Shown here: positions 1-9,486 of the stretch, piece by piece
Numbering within the stretch: position 1 is the stretch's first letter
How the letters are laid out: every line of letters starts with the position of its first letter
Origin: Sphingopyxis sp. JAI128
GTDB taxonomy: Bacteria; Pseudomonadota; Alphaproteobacteria; Sphingomonadales; Sphingomonadaceae
Reading direction: 5' to 3'
Assembly: GCF_014207235.1 (NCBI RefSeq)
Contig: NZ_JACHDA010000001.1
Coordinates: forward strand, 496,001-560,000
Length of the DNA stretch: 64,000 nt
Notes under the pieces: model-generated
What the model was told of the DNA's origin: nothing
The model's input: the letters and a program-made list of their open reading frames with translations, nothing else
Database searches by the model: none
Position numbers and translations under genes: made by a program

Positions 1-451
1 TGAGCAGGAGCCGAATCAGCGCAATACCCTGATCCTGATCCGTGCGGACGATTTCGACACCCGCAGGTACAGCCTGCCCTTCGCGCGCTACAATGATTCG
101 ATAGGGCTTTCCGCGCGCTTCGAGATCGTTGCGTACGAAAATCACGTCGGTCGCGGCATCGAAAAGGCTTAGTGAGCTGTAGCGGCCCGGAACCGGCGTC
201 ACATTGATTGCCAGCGGGCCTTTTGAAAGGTCGTAGGGGCAACTCGAATAGGCCAGATCGGGGCTCGGTCGCACGACGGGCTGACGTGCCGGCGTCGCGA
301 GATTGCCATGGGACATGCTGTTGGTGCCGCCCTGCCCCAGTCGTTCCATCGCAACCCCCATCAAGCCATAGGGAATGTAGAGGATGGCGACCCAGGCGGC
401 GGCCGCGGCGACAATCAGGCCGAAAAGGACCGGACCGAACCAGTTGCGCAT
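1..451 (-). CDS. DUF1254 domain-containing protein, cut by the left window edge
   Basis: Only the first 150 codons are visible; the gene runs off the left edge. It starts at ATG 451 behind a strong AGGAGG (461-466), which lies just inside the end of the upstream DUF1214 gene. The two genes are one base apart, so they form an operon. Residues 5-27 or so are a hydrophobic segment (GPVLFGLIVAAAAAWVAILY), read as a signal anchor or signal peptide. The part after it fits the start of a DUF1254 domain. DUF1254 and DUF1214 proteins usually occur together, as here. The biochemical function of the family is not settled. Confidence 0.8.
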   Translation of the reverse strand, partial: MRNWFGPVLFGLIVAAAAAWVAILYIPYGLMGVAMERLGQGGTNSMSHGNLATPARQPVVRPSPDLAYSSCPYDLSKGPLAINVTPVPGRYSSLSLFDAATDVIFVRNDLEARGKPYRIIVAREGQAVPAGVEIVRTDQDQGIALIRLLL

Positions 452-452
452 A

Positions 453-1028
453 TCAGCACGCCTCCTTCACGAGACGGGGGAGCGCAGCCTTCGCCGGCGC
501 GGCGCGAAACGCGTCGCCCGGGTTGTACATACGCAGCGTCAATTGAAAGGGTTGGCCCTTGATCCCGGGCAGCCACGCCGCGTCCTTCGGTTTGTCTGGC
601 GAAATGGTAACGCGCCATTCGCCCTGGGTGTCGAGCGCGACATTGGCGCCATTGACCGACCATATGCCTGCGGGATTGTCGATCAGATAGCCCTCGTCGT
701 CGTAAACGGTAACGCTCCACCAGCGCGCATCGAGCGGCTTGCCGGACAAGCTATATCGGCAATCTCCATCGAGCGGCGCGCCCGACGCGTCGGTCTTCGC
801 CATCCAATAGACGGTTTCCGTCGCGGGCAGCGCGAGCAGCCCCGACCGTGCGACTATCGCGCGCGTCAACGGGCCGGTCGCCTTGGTGCCGTAACCGAGC
901 GAGGTCGTCCACGGGCCGTTGCGGATCGCACCGTCGGCAAGCCCGCCGCTGGTGAACGCCCAAGCGCCGCCGAGCCCCACCACCAATCCGCTCACCATGG
1001 CGATCACATAGCGGTGCCAACTTTTCAT
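453..1028 (-). CDS. DUF1214 domain-containing membrane-anchored protein
   Basis: A 191-residue protein starting at ATG 1028 with a GGGGGA ribosome site six bases upstream. Residues 8-28 form a hydrophobic N-terminal segment, so the rest should be outside the cytoplasm. The body carries motifs of the DUF1214 family: a WSVTVYDDEGYLIDNP stretch and a C-terminal LRMYNPGDAF stretch. The downstream partner at 451 is a DUF1254 protein, and the two domains are often fused or adjacent. The family assignment is fairly secure; the substrate and role are unknown. Confidence 0.82.
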   Translation of the reverse strand: MKSWHRYVIAMVSGLVVGLGGAWAFTSGGLADGAIRNGPWTTSLGYGTKATGPLTRAIVARSGLLALPATETVYWMAKTDASGAPLDGDCRYSLSGKPLDARWWSVTVYDDEGYLIDNPAGIWSVNGANVALDTQGEWRVTISPDKPKDAAWLPGIKGQPFQLTLRMYNPGDAFRAAPAKAALPRLVKEAC

Positions 1029-1061
1029 GACACATCCCCCTGCCCAATTGTCACCCCGGCG

Positions 1062-3722
1062 TTATTTCGCCTTGAGCGCCGCCTGTGCTGCCGCCAAGCG
1101 TGCGATCGGCACACGATAGGGCGAGGCGCTGACATAGTCGAGCCCGGTTTTTTCGCAGAAATGAATGCTCGGCGCGTCGCCGCCATGCTCACCGCAGATC
1201 CCGAGCTTGACCGCGGGGCGAGCCTTGCGGCCGCGGTCCGCCGCGATCTCGATCAGCTGGCCGACGCCCTCGACATCAAGGCTCACGAACGGGTCGGTCA
1301 GGAAGATGCCCTTGTCGACATATTGCGTCAGGAAGCGGCCGGCGTCGTCGCGACTGATGCCGATCGTAGTCTGCGTCAAATCATTGGTGCCGAAGCTGAA
1401 AAACTCCGCGCTTTCGGCGATCTCACCCGCCATCAGCGCGGCGCGCGGCAGCTCGATCATCGTGCCGACCAGATAGGCGATCTCGCGCCCCTTCTCGGCG
1501 AACACCGCCTTGGCCTGGGCATCGACAACCGCCTTCATCAGGTCGAATTCGCGGCGCGTCGCGACGAGCGGGATCATCACCTCGGGAATCGGCGCCGCGC
1601 CGGTTTCGGCGGCGACATCGCACGCTGCCTCGAAGATCGCGCGCGCCTGCATCTCGTAGATCTCGGGATAGGTGACGCCGAGGCGGCAGCCGCGGTGGCC
1701 GAGCATCGGATTGAATTCATGGAGTTCGTTCGCGCGCGCCTTCAGCGCCTCGATGCCCACGCCCGCGGCGGCGGCGACGTCGGCGAAATCCTCCTCGCGC
1801 GTCGGGAGGAATTCGTGCAGCGGCGGGTCGAGCAGGCGGATCGTCACCGGCAGCCCCGCCATCACCTGGAAGATCGCGGCAAAGTCGCCGCGCTGTTCGG
1901 GGAGCAGCTTGGCCAGCGCGGCCCGGCGGCCCTCTTCGCTTTCGGCGAGGATCATCTCGCGCACCGCGGTGATCCGCGCGGCGTCGAAGAACATATGCTC
2001 GGTGCGGCAAAGCCCGATGCCCTCGGCACCGAAATCGCGCGCGACCTGCGCATCTTGCGGGGTTTCGGCGTTGGTGCGCACCTTCATGCGGCGCACCTTG
2101 TCGGCCCAGCCCATCAGCGTGCCGAAATCGCCGACCAGTTCGGGCAGCAGGGTCGGAACCTCGCCTGCCATCACTTCGCCGGTCGAGCCGTCGAGCGTCA
2201 ATATATCGCCCTCGCGCAGCTCGCGCCCACCGACGCGCAACACCCGCGCGGCGCCGTCGATGCTAAGACCCCCTGCCCCCGAAACGCAGGGACGTCCCAT
2301 GCCGCGCGCAACGACCGCCGCGTGACTGGTCATCCCGCCGCGCGCGGTCAGGATGCCCTTCGCTGCGTGCATGCCATGGATATCCTCGGGGCTGGTTTCG
2401 ACACGGACGAGAATCACCGCCTCTCCCATCGCCGCTGCCTTTTCGGCGCTGTCGGCGTCGAACATGATCTTGCCCGACGCGGCGCCGGGGCTGGCGGGCA
2501 GCCCCTTGGTAAGCACGTCGCGCGGCGCCTTAGGATCGAGCGTCGGGTGGAGCAACTGGTCGAGCGCGCCGGGGTCGACACGGCCGACGGCTTCCTCCTC
2601 GGAAATCAGCCCCTCTGCGGCCATGTCGACCGCGATCTTCAGGGCCGCCTTCGCGGTGCGCTTTCCCGAACGGGTTTGCAGCATCCAGAGCGTCCCACGT
2701 TCGACCGTGAACTCGATATCCTGCATGTCGCGGTAATGCGTCTCGAGCGTGTCGAAGACGCGGCCCAACTCCGCGAAGGTTTCAAGCATCGCCTCTTCCA
2801 TCGACAGCGGTTTGGCGCCCGCCTTCTCACGCGCGATTTTGGTGAGGTACTGGGGGGTGCGGATGCCCGCGACGACATCCTCGCCCTGCGCATTGATCAG
2901 CCATTCGCCGTACCAGGCGCGCTCGCCGGTCGCGGGGTCGCGCGTGAACGCCACGCCCGTCGCCGAGGTGTCGCCCATGTTTCCGAATACCATCGCCTGC
3001 ACATTGACCGCGGTGCCCCATTCACCGGGGATCGAATTGAGGCGGCGATAAACTTTGGCACGGTCGCTTTCCCAGCTCGCGAACACCGCACCGACCGCGC
3101 CCCACAGCTGGTCGTTGGGTTCCTGCGGGAACGGCGCGCCGGTCTCGCGCTCGACGATCGCCTGATATTCCTTGACCAGCGCCTGCCAATCCTCGGCCGA
3201 CATCTCGGTGTCGAGGTAGAAGCCCTTGTCTTCTTTTGCGATTTCCAGCGCTTCTTCGAACTCGGCATGGTCGAGCCCCATGACGACATCGGCATACATC
3301 TGGACGAAGCGGCGATAGCTGTCCCACGCGAAACGCGGATCGCCCGATGCTTCGGACAAGCCCACAACGGTCTTGTCGTTGAGCCCGAGGTTGAGGACGG
3401 TGTCCATCATCCCCGGCATCGACACGCGGGCGCCCGACCGGACCGAGACGAGCAGCGGATCGGCGGCGTCACCGAAGCGCTTTCCAGTGATGCCTTCGAT
3501 ATGCGCGATGCCCGCGGCAACATCGTCGACCAGCCCGGCCGGATATTGTTCGCCATTGGCGTAATAAGCAGTGCAGACGTCGGTGGTGATCGTAAAGCCC
3601 GGGGGCACCGGCAGGCCGATCGAGGCCATTTCGGCGAGGTTCGACCCCTTGCCGCCCAGCAATTCCTTCGAACGCTCGGCCGTGGTGGCCGCGCCGCCGA
3701 ACAAATGCACCATCTTCGTCAT
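1062..3722 (-). CDS. ppdK: Pyruvate, phosphate dikinase
   Basis: An 886-residue enzyme that interconverts pyruvate, ATP and phosphate with phosphoenolpyruvate, AMP and pyrophosphate; it links pyruvate to gluconeogenesis in the cytoplasm. The N-terminal ATP-grasp domain has KGSNLAEM near residue 28. The swivelling phosphohistidine domain has GGMTSHAAVVARGMGRPCV around residue 455, with the His that carries the phosphate. The C-terminal TIM barrel ends with GICGEHGGD, which holds the catalytic Cys. The length is normal for the family. Two ATGs lie in tandem (3725 and 3722). The second is six bases from AGGAG and is preferred. It lies 109 bases beyond glyS on the same strand and may be transcribed alone. 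Confidence 0.97.
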   Translation of the reverse strand: MTKMVHLFGGAATTAERSKELLGGKGSNLAEMASIGLPVPPGFTITTDVCTAYYANGEQYPAGLVDDVAAGIAHIEGITGKRFGDAADPLLVSVRSGARVSMPGMMDTVLNLGLNDKTVVGLSEASGDPRFAWDSYRRFVQMYADVVMGLDHAEFEEALEIAKEDKGFYLDTEMSAEDWQALVKEYQAIVERETGAPFPQEPNDQLWGAVGAVFASWESDRAKVYRRLNSIPGEWGTAVNVQAMVFGNMGDTSATGVAFTRDPATGERAWYGEWLINAQGEDVVAGIRTPQYLTKIAREKAGAKPLSMEEAMLETFAELGRVFDTLETHYRDMQDIEFTVERGTLWMLQTRSGKRTAKAALKIAVDMAAEGLISEEEAVGRVDPGALDQLLHPTLDPKAPRDVLTKGLPASPGAASGKIMFDADSAEKAAAMGEAVILVRVETSPEDIHGMHAAKGILTARGGMTSHAAVVARGMGRPCVSGAGGLSIDGAARVLRVGGRELREGDILTLDGSTGEVMAGEVPTLLPELVGDFGTLMGWADKVRRMKVRTNAETPQDAQVARDFGAEGIGLCRTEHMFFDAARITAVREMILAESEEGRRAALAKLLPEQRGDFAAIFQVMAGLPVTIRLLDPPLHEFLPTREEDFADVAAAAGVGIEALKARANELHEFNPMLGHRGCRLGVTYPEIYEMQARAIFEAACDVAAETGAAPIPEVMIPLVATRREFDLMKAVVDAQAKAVFAEKGREIAYLVGTMIELPRAALMAGEIAESAEFFSFGTNDLTQTTIGISRDDAGRFLTQYVDKGIFLTDPFVSLDVEGVGQLIEIAADRGRKARPAVKLGICGEHGGDAPSIHFCEKTGLDYVSASPYRVPIARLAAAQAALKAK

Positions 3723-3834
3723 CATAAACTCCTGCTGCCCCGGGGAGGAGGTTGCGGCTGGATAGGGTGGAGAAGGCTTATCGTCGATTCAGTTTTACTT
3801 CGTTCGGTATAAAGAGAGGCGCATAGCCGTGGCG

Positions 3835-5967
3835 TCAGCCCTCGATCTTCGAGAAATCGGCGACGCCATGCACCGCGCCGGTAAATCGCGACAGCAGGCC
3901 AAGGCGATAGGCGCGGACTGCTTGGTCGGGATCATTGACCATCACGCCGTCGAAAAAGGCATCGATCGGCGCACGGAGGCTGGCGAGCGCGGCCATCGCG
4001 TCGGTGAAACGCTCTTCGGCGACCGCGGCGGAGGCCGCGGGTTCGGCGGCGTCGAGTGCGGCGAGAAGCGCGGCGTCGGCTTCGGTCGGCGGCGTCGCGG
4101 CGGCGGTGCCGCTTACCTCGCCTGCCTGCTTCCGGATATTCGCAGCGCGCTTGTAGCCTGAGAGCAGATTGGTGCCGTCGTCGGTCGTCATAAACGCCTG
4201 CAACGCCTTCACGCGCGCGAGCAAGCGCACGAGATCATCCTCGCCGCCGAGCGCGAACACCGCGTCGATCAGGTCGTGCCGGACCCCGGCTTCGCGTTGC
4301 TGGACTTTGAGGCGGTCGGCGAAGAAGTCGAGCAAGTCATACGCGAAGGTCAAATGCGATTCATTCAGCGGCGCGAGTTGGCTGCCCTTTGGCTGCATGC
4401 TGTCATAATCACGGATGCCATCTAGCCAAAGACTACGGTAGAAGTTGCCACAAATCTCGTTTGCTTTGTCGGCAATGGCCAGCAAGCTCAATCGCAGACC
4501 GTTCGAAAGGATCAACGAGACGTTTGCCAATGTGGCCCGACGAAGCGCGAAGGGATCTTTTGAACCCGTCGGCCGTTCCCTTGCGGCAAAAAAAGCAAGC
4601 AGAATATCCAGCTTATCCGCCAGTGCCACGGCCACAGTCACCGGCGCGGTCGGCACATCATCGCCTTGCCCGACCGGCTTGTAATGATCGCGGATTGCGT
4701 CAGCGACCGCATCGGGCAAACCTTCGGCGCGGGCGTAGTAGCCGCCCATCAGGCCCTGCAACTCGGGGAATTCGCCGACCATTTCGGTTACGAGGTCGGC
4801 CTTTGCCAATTCGGCCGCCTGCCGCGCGAGTGCGGGATCGCAGTTCGGGACGATGCCTTCGCTCGCCAGCCATTCGGCGAGCTTCGCGACGCGCTCGACC
4901 TTGTCGGCAACGGTACCGAGTTTTTCGTGGAAGGTGATGTTTGCCAGCTTTTCCGCATGCTGCGCGAGCGTCTTCTTCTGGTCCTGTTCCCAGAAGAAGC
5001 GCGCATCGGACAATCGCGCTGCGAGCACCTTACGGTTGCCCGCGACGATCTCCGCGCCGCCGTCCTTCGCGTCGATATTCGCGGTGCAGACGAAACCGTT
5101 CGCAAGCTTGCCGTCCGCCCCGTTCACGACGAAATATTTCTGGTTTACCCGCGCGGTCAGCTGGATGACCTCGGGCGGCACTTCGAGGAAGGCCTCGTCG
5201 AAGCGGCCGAGCAGCGGCACCGGCCATTCGGTGAGCCCGGCATTCTCGATTACCAGCCCCTCGTCCTCGACGAGGGTCAGCCCCGCGTCGGCCGCAGCCT
5301 TGGCGGCACCGTCGCGGATGATCGCCTGGCGCTCCTCGTGATCGACGATGACGTGGCAAGCCCGCAGTTTCTCGGCATAATCCGATGCGGAGCCGATGGT
5401 GATCTCTCCAGGACAGTGGAAGCGATGGCCGCGCGTCGCGAAACCCGCAGAAATCCCGCTAACTTCACACTGAATCAGCTCTTCGCCGAAGATAGCGACG
5501 ATGCCCGACAGGGGGCGGACCCAGCGCAGGCTTTCGCTGCTGGAGCTTGCCGTTCCCCACCGCATTGACTTGGGCCATGCGAACGCGCGGACGATTACGG
5601 GGATCGCCTCCGCAAGCACCTCGGCCGTGGTGCGCCCCGGCTTGTCGATCACGGCGAAATACACGCCGTCGCGATCTTCAAGTTGATCCTGCGTCAAGCC
5701 GGTCTTGCGCAGAAAGCCTTCGAGTGCCTGTGGCGGGGCGCTGCTGCGCGGGCCTTTTAGTTCCTCGCTGACCGCGGCGGTGGCGTCGGGCAGATTGCGA
5801 GCAATGAGCGCGAGGCGGCGCGGGGTCGACCAGATGGTGAGGTCGCCCGTCTCAATGCCCGCAGCCGTCATCTGCGCGCGGAACAGCTTTTCGAGTTCGG
5901 CGCGCGCGGCGGCCTGCATCCGCGCCGGGATTTCTTCGCTGCGCAGTTCGAGAAGGAAGTCGGTCAC
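3835..5967 (-). CDS. glyS: Glycyl-tRNA synthetase beta subunit
   Basis: A 710-residue beta subunit of the alpha2-beta2 type glycyl-tRNA synthetase; with GlyQ it charges tRNA-Gly. The N terminus [16 protein letters not shown] is the family signature. The start is taken as GTG 5967, whose bases overlap the glyQ stop in a GTGA, so the subunits are translationally coupled and probably made in equal amounts. An upstream ATG at 6021 lies inside glyQ and is unlikely. The segment at about 4390-4620, encoding residues such as [16 protein letters not shown], is visibly AT-richer than the rest of the gene. It seems to lengthen the protein by some tens of residues relative to relatives, as far as memory allows (see findings). 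Confidence 0.96.
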   Translation of the reverse strand: MTDFLLELRSEEIPARMQAAARAELEKLFRAQMTAAGIETGDLTIWSTPRRLALIARNLPDATAAVSEELKGPRSSAPPQALEGFLRKTGLTQDQLEDRDGVYFAVIDKPGRTTAEVLAEAIPVIVRAFAWPKSMRWGTASSSSESLRWVRPLSGIVAIFGEELIQCEVSGISAGFATRGHRFHCPGEITIGSASDYAEKLRACHVIVDHEERQAIIRDGAAKAAADAGLTLVEDEGLVIENAGLTEWPVPLLGRFDEAFLEVPPEVIQLTARVNQKYFVVNGADGKLANGFVCTANIDAKDGGAEIVAGNRKVLAARLSDARFFWEQDQKKTLAQHAEKLANITFHEKLGTVADKVERVAKLAEWLASEGIVPNCDPALARQAAELAKADLVTEMVGEFPELQGLMGGYYARAEGLPDAVADAIRDHYKPVGQGDDVPTAPVTVAVALADKLDILLAFFAARERPTGSKDPFALRRATLANVSLILSNGLRLSLLAIADKANEICGNFYRSLWLDGIRDYDSMQPKGSQLAPLNESHLTFAYDLLDFFADRLKVQQREAGVRHDLIDAVFALGGEDDLVRLLARVKALQAFMTTDDGTNLLSGYKRAANIRKQAGEVSGTAAATPPTEADAALLAALDAAEPAASAAVAEERFTDAMAALASLRAPIDAFFDGVMVNDPDQAVRAYRLGLLSRFTGAVHGVADFSKIEG

Positions 5968-6887
5968 AGCGTCCACCCCGGATATTTTTGGGTCCAGCGC
6001 TCGGACTGGCTGTCGATCCAAGCCTTGCAGCTGCCCTTCGCGAGGTCGCGGACTCGCGCCATGTAGTTCGCGCGTTCCTGCACGCTGATCACGCCGCGCG
6101 CTTGCAGCAGGTTGAACAGGTGGCTCGCCTCGATCGCCTGGTCATAGGCCGCGAGCGGCACATTCGCCGCGATCGCACGCTGGCATTCGGCCTCGGCAGC
6201 TTTGAACCCTGCAAACAAGGTATCGGTATCGGCGACCTCGAAATTCCATTTCGAAAATTGGCGTTCATTCTCGAGAAAGACGTCGCCATAGCTGACCGCC
6301 GGAACATCGCCGACCGCGTCGGAAAAGCGCAGATCGTACACATTGTCGACGTTCTGAATATACATGGCGAGCCGCTCGAGCCCGTAGGTCAGCTCGCCCG
6401 CGACGGGCTTGCAGTCGAAACCGCCCATCTGCTGAAAGTAAGTGAACTGGGTGACTTCCATCCCGTCGCACCAGACTTCCCAGCCCAGCCCCCACGCGCC
6501 GAGCGTCGGCGATTCCCAATCATCCTCGACAAAGCGGATGTCGTGGAGCAGCGGATCGATGCCGATCGCGGCGAGCGAGCCCAGATATTGTTCCTGCAGG
6601 TCGGCGGGCGACGGCTTCAGGATCACCTGATACTGGTAATAATGCTGGAGGCGGTTGGGGTTCTCGCCATAGCGGCCATCCGTGGGCCGCCGGCTCGGCT
6701 GGACATAGGCGACGTTCCAGGGCTCAGGACCGAGGCTGCGCAGCGTCGTCGCGGGGTGGAATGTCCCTGCCCCGACGCGCATGTCATAGGGCTGCAAAAT
6801 CGCGCAGCCGCGTGCGCTCCAGTAATTGTGCAGCGTCAGGATCATGCCCTGAAAGCTGAGTGGTGTCTTGTCCGCCCCGTCGGCCAC
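5964..6887 (-). CDS. glyQ: Glycyl-tRNA synthetase alpha subunit
   Basis: The catalytic alpha subunit of bacterial tetrameric glycyl-tRNA synthetase, 307 residues when started at GTG 6887; the E. coli protein is of similar length. Signature stretches are [13 protein letters not shown] near the N terminus, [16 protein letters not shown], and [20 protein letters not shown]. The GTG is preferred because AAGGA lies nine bases upstream and the resulting N terminus ([13 protein letters not shown]) matches the family length. An ATG at 6962 would add 25 residues that do not look like GlyQ. Its stop overlaps the start of glyS. Confidence 0.96.
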   Translation of the reverse strand: MADGADKTPLSFQGMILTLHNYWSARGCAILQPYDMRVGAGTFHPATTLRSLGPEPWNVAYVQPSRRPTDGRYGENPNRLQHYYQYQVILKPSPADLQEQYLGSLAAIGIDPLLHDIRFVEDDWESPTLGAWGLGWEVWCDGMEVTQFTYFQQMGGFDCKPVAGELTYGLERLAMYIQNVDNVYDLRFSDAVGDVPAVSYGDVFLENERQFSKWNFEVADTDTLFAGFKAAEAECQRAIAANVPLAAYDQAIEASHLFNLLQARGVISVQERANYMARVRDLAKGSCKAWIDSQSERWTQKYPGWTL

Positions 6888-7025
6888 GGCCGCAATTCCT
6901 TCGCAGGTGCAAAAATCGTCGCCGCATTGGCGCAGGGCGGCGTCAGGGTCAAGGCTCCGCACCGTTCGCCATCGCGCGAAAACAGGCGCCCTAGTCAGGT
7001 CTCCAAAACTTTTTGTCAGGTCTTG

Positions 7026-7056
7026 TTGACATAGTCAGTGAATCGCGACATATAGT
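7026..7056 (+). promoter_or_regulatory. Sigma-70-like promoter for the UrcA gene
   Basis: TTGACA at 7026-7031 is a perfect -35 hexamer. A 17-base spacer leads to CATATA at 7049-7054, and TATAGT overlaps at 7051-7056. The UrcA-family gene starts at 7119, leaving a leader of about 55 bases. The hexamers also sit within a short near-repeat (GACATAGTCA then GACATATAGTCA), which could be an operator. It lies in the gap between divergent glyQ and this gene. Confidence 0.6.
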
Positions 7057-7118
7057 CATGTATACCTGACATGAAGACAGGCAAGCACGACAACACCTCG
7101 ATCCAAGGAGACATAGAC

Positions 7119-7448
7119 ATGATTACCCGCACGCTCATCCTCACGCTGTCGCTCGCTGCTGCTGGCGCGCCCGCCGCCGCCGCCGAAACCGAGACGGTTG
7201 TCACCAATGTGCGCACCGACGACCTCAACCTGACACGTCCCGCAGGCCGCGAGCGCCTCGACCTGCGCATCAGGAATGGCGTGCGCCGCGCGTGCCAGAC
7301 GGCGCGTCGCGGTGTCGCCGACCGCGCGGACGAGGCGGCGTGTGTCGCCACGGCGCTAGCCGATGCCGATCATAAGGCGGCCCGCGCGATCGCCCGCGCC
7401 CAGCACGGGACGCAGCTCGCGCTGTTAATGGTCGAGACCAGCCACTGA
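7119..7448 (+). CDS. UrcA family secreted protein
   Basis: A 109-residue exported protein. The start is ATG 7119, eight bases after AAGGAG (7105-7110); an earlier in-frame ATG at 7071 lacks such a site. Residues 1-22 are a clear signal peptide ending AAAGAPAAAAE. The mature part has the UrcA pattern: VRTDDLNLTRPAGRERLDLRI, then paired Cys residues in RRACQT and EAACVA that probably form a disulfide. UrcA proteins are small periplasmic proteins of unknown function common in sphingomonads and Caulobacter. A second member lies at 62712-63059. Confidence 0.85.
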   Translation: MITRTLILTLSLAAAGAPAAAAETETVVTNVRTDDLNLTRPAGRERLDLRIRNGVRRACQTARRGVADRADEAACVATALADADHKAARAIARAQHGTQLALLMVETSH

Positions 7449-7658
7449 ACCGCCCGTGGCCAGCGCCGGCTTTCATTTCGGGCGGGCCTCCCCGGTGACG
7501 GCCGACGATCTGGACTGGAGCGCGCGGCAGCGGCGCCCCAGTCCATGCCCGGCGATCGGCCATTTCATTTGCCATCCGGACAAAAAACTCCCCTCCCAAG
7601 ACATTTCGATGTTTATGGAAGACGATGACCATCCGGGTGACATTCTGCCGAGGCGCCG

Positions 7659-7859
7659 ATGAACAATAAATTGAAAGTGCTGCGCGCGATGCGAAACTGG
7701 AGCCAAGCCGAACTGGCGGACCGGCTCGACGTATCGCGGCAGGCGGTCAACGCGATCGAAACGGGGAAATACGACCCATCGCTGCCGCTTGCCTTCAAGC
7801 TCGCGCGCCTGTTCGAAATGCCGATCGAGGAGATTTTCGATGACGGCCATGAAGGATAA
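7659..7859 (+). CDS. XRE-family HTH regulator, short type
   Basis: A 66-residue protein that is almost entirely one Cro/C1-type helix-turn-helix: residues 4-60 include NWSQAELADRLDVSRQAVNAIE and the typical tail PLAFKLARLFEMPIEEIF. It therefore binds DNA, and has no sensing domain of its own. Such one-domain XRE proteins are often encoded next to a membrane protein, as here: the next gene begins five bases after this stop or overlaps it. A GAGG lies shortly before the start. It most likely represses this two-gene operon; that is inference. Confidence 0.88.
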   Translation: MNNKLKVLRAMRNWSQAELADRLDVSRQAVNAIETGKYDPSLPLAFKLARLFEMPIEEIFDDGHEG

Positions 7860-7863
7860 GATA

Positions 7864-8475
7864 ATGACGAACGATCCGCAGCGCCGCCGCATCCCCGGGA
7901 TGGGCTGGCCGATTGCCATCTTCGTGGGCACGGCGATGCTCGCGGGTGCCTTTGCCGGCTATAGTGAAACGCGCGCCGAACTCGGCCGTCCGGCGCTTGC
8001 GCCCTGGGCCGGGGCGATGATCGCCATCGCACTGGGCGCGATTGCCTTTGCTTTCTATGTCCGCCGCCATGCCGACTGGTTCCGGCAATGGTCGCCGCGC
8101 AAACGGCTATATTGGGCGGCCCTGGTTCTTGCCGGAACGCTCGGGCTGGTATCGGCGATCATGCTACGGGCCAATGGAAACACCGAGTTGATGAGCGACA
8201 GCGCGATGACGCCGGCGCTGGCGATCGGGCTGTCCGCCCTGTGGCTGATCGGGCTGGTCGCCGCGCTGGTCATCTATCACCGCTCGATCGACGATCATGA
8301 ACGGATGGCCTATCAGATCGGCGGCCTCGCGGGCTTTTATGCCTTCATCATCCCTTGCCCGGTGTGGTGGGTGCTCGCGCGCGCCAGCCTCGCGCCGCCC
8401 GTCGAAGCTATGCCGCTCTTCGCCCTCTCGCTCACCGTCAATGCGTTGGTCTATTGCTGGTTCAAGTTTCGCTAA
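7864..8475 (+). CDS. Multi-pass membrane protein paired with the XRE regulator
   Basis: A 203-residue integral membrane protein of unknown function. I see about six hydrophobic segments, beginning GWPIAIFVGTAMLAGAFAG and ending with ALSLTVNALVYCWF near the C terminus. Two starts are possible: ATG 7864 has AAGGA seven bases upstream and follows the XRE stop, while ATG 7840 has GAGGAG at 7827-7832 and would overlap the XRE gene by 20 bases. I chose 7864. No catalytic motif is recognised. The pairing suggests a membrane activity controlled by the XRE protein. Confidence 0.75.
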   Translation: MTNDPQRRRIPGMGWPIAIFVGTAMLAGAFAGYSETRAELGRPALAPWAGAMIAIALGAIAFAFYVRRHADWFRQWSPRKRLYWAALVLAGTLGLVSAIMLRANGNTELMSDSAMTPALAIGLSALWLIGLVAALVIYHRSIDDHERMAYQIGGLAGFYAFIIPCPVWWVLARASLAPPVEAMPLFALSLTVNALVYCWFKFR

Positions 8476-8544
8476 GCCCTTGGTTTCATGACTTCCCCCT
8501 CCCATCCGGCGCCAAGCGCCCTCGCATCGAAAGGTAATTTCCCC

Positions 8545-9486
8545 ATGAAGAGCTGGTTCAAGACGCTCGCCGCAACCTGCGCCGTCATCCCGTTCGCCCA
8601 ATGTGCCCTCGTCCCGGGGGGCAATATCGCCTATGCTGCCGAGCCGGCTCCCGCTGCGGCGCAGCCGGCGACAACCGACGCCGACCCCGCGCTGTGGGTG
8701 ATGAAGGACGAGGATACGACGATCTATCTCTTCGGCACCGTTCATGTGCTGAAGCCGGGGCTCAGCTGGTTCGACGAAGCGGTGAAGACGGCGTTCGACC
8801 AGTCCGACCAGCTGATGCTGGAAATCGTGATGCCCGAAGACCAGATGGAGGTGGCGAACATCATGATGCCGCTGGCGATCGACCGGAGCGGCAAGACGCT
8901 GTCGTCGCGGCTCGATGCCCAGCAGCTCGCGGCTTATCAGGCCGCGATGGCGAGCGTCGGTCTGCCCGCCGCGCAATTCGATACGTTCGAGCCGTGGTTC
9001 CCTGCCATCACGCTGTCGGTGCTGCCGCTCACCAAGCTCGGCTATGATCCCGAACAAGGCGCCGAAAAGCGGCTCACCACCTTTGCAAAGGCGGCAGAAA
9101 AGCCGGTAGCCGGCCTCGAGACGCTCCCCGAACAGCTCGGATTCTTCGACGATTTGCCCGAAACACAGCAGGTCGCCTTCCTCAACGCGGTGGTGAAAAA
9201 CCTCGACAAGTTGGGACCGCAGCTCGACAAGATGGTGGCGCTGTGGGCCAAAGGCGACCCCGATGGCCTCGCCGTCGCGATGAACGAGAGCTTGGCGGCC
9301 ACCCCCGAGCTCGCCAAAACGCTGCTGTGGGACCGCAATGCGCGCTGGGCCGACCAGCTCAAGGCGCGCATGGACAAGCCGGGAACCGTGTTCGTCGCGG
9401 TCGGCGCCGGGCACCTCGCAGGCGACCACAGCGTCCAGGATTATCTGAAAGAACGCGGTCTGACGGTGACGCGGGTCGACTATTGA
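8545..9486 (+). CDS. TraB/GumN family secreted protein, copy 1
   Basis: A 313-residue exported protein of the TraB/GumN (Tiki-like) family. The start MKSWFKTLAATCAVIPFAQC gives a signal peptide; AAAGG lies ten bases upstream of ATG 8545. Family hallmarks are the N-terminal GTVHVLKPG and the C-terminal VGAGHLAGDHSV, each with a His that is thought to bind metal in this fold. Animal Tiki relatives are metalloproteases, but the activity of bacterial GumN proteins is not established. A divergent second copy follows at once, overlapping its stop. Confidence 0.85.
   Translation: MKSWFKTLAATCAVIPFAQCALVPGGNIAYAAEPAPAAAQPATTDADPALWVMKDEDTTIYLFGTVHVLKPGLSWFDEAVKTAFDQSDQLMLEIVMPEDQMEVANIMMPLAIDRSGKTLSSRLDAQQLAAYQAAMASVGLPAAQFDTFEPWFPAITLSVLPLTKLGYDPEQGAEKRLTTFAKAAEKPVAGLETLPEQLGFFDDLPETQQVAFLNAVVKNLDKLGPQLDKMVALWAKGDPDGLAVAMNESLAATPELAKTLLWDRNARWADQLKARMDKPGTVFVAVGAGHLAGDHSVQDYLKERGLTVTRVDY

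Noticed and set aside
384..3812. A 1142-codon open frame on the plus strand opposite ppdK
   Set aside because: It is a mirror of the GC-rich ppdK gene: composition is Arg/Ala/His-rich, with no family motifs, and the minus strand encodes an intact, well-known enzyme.
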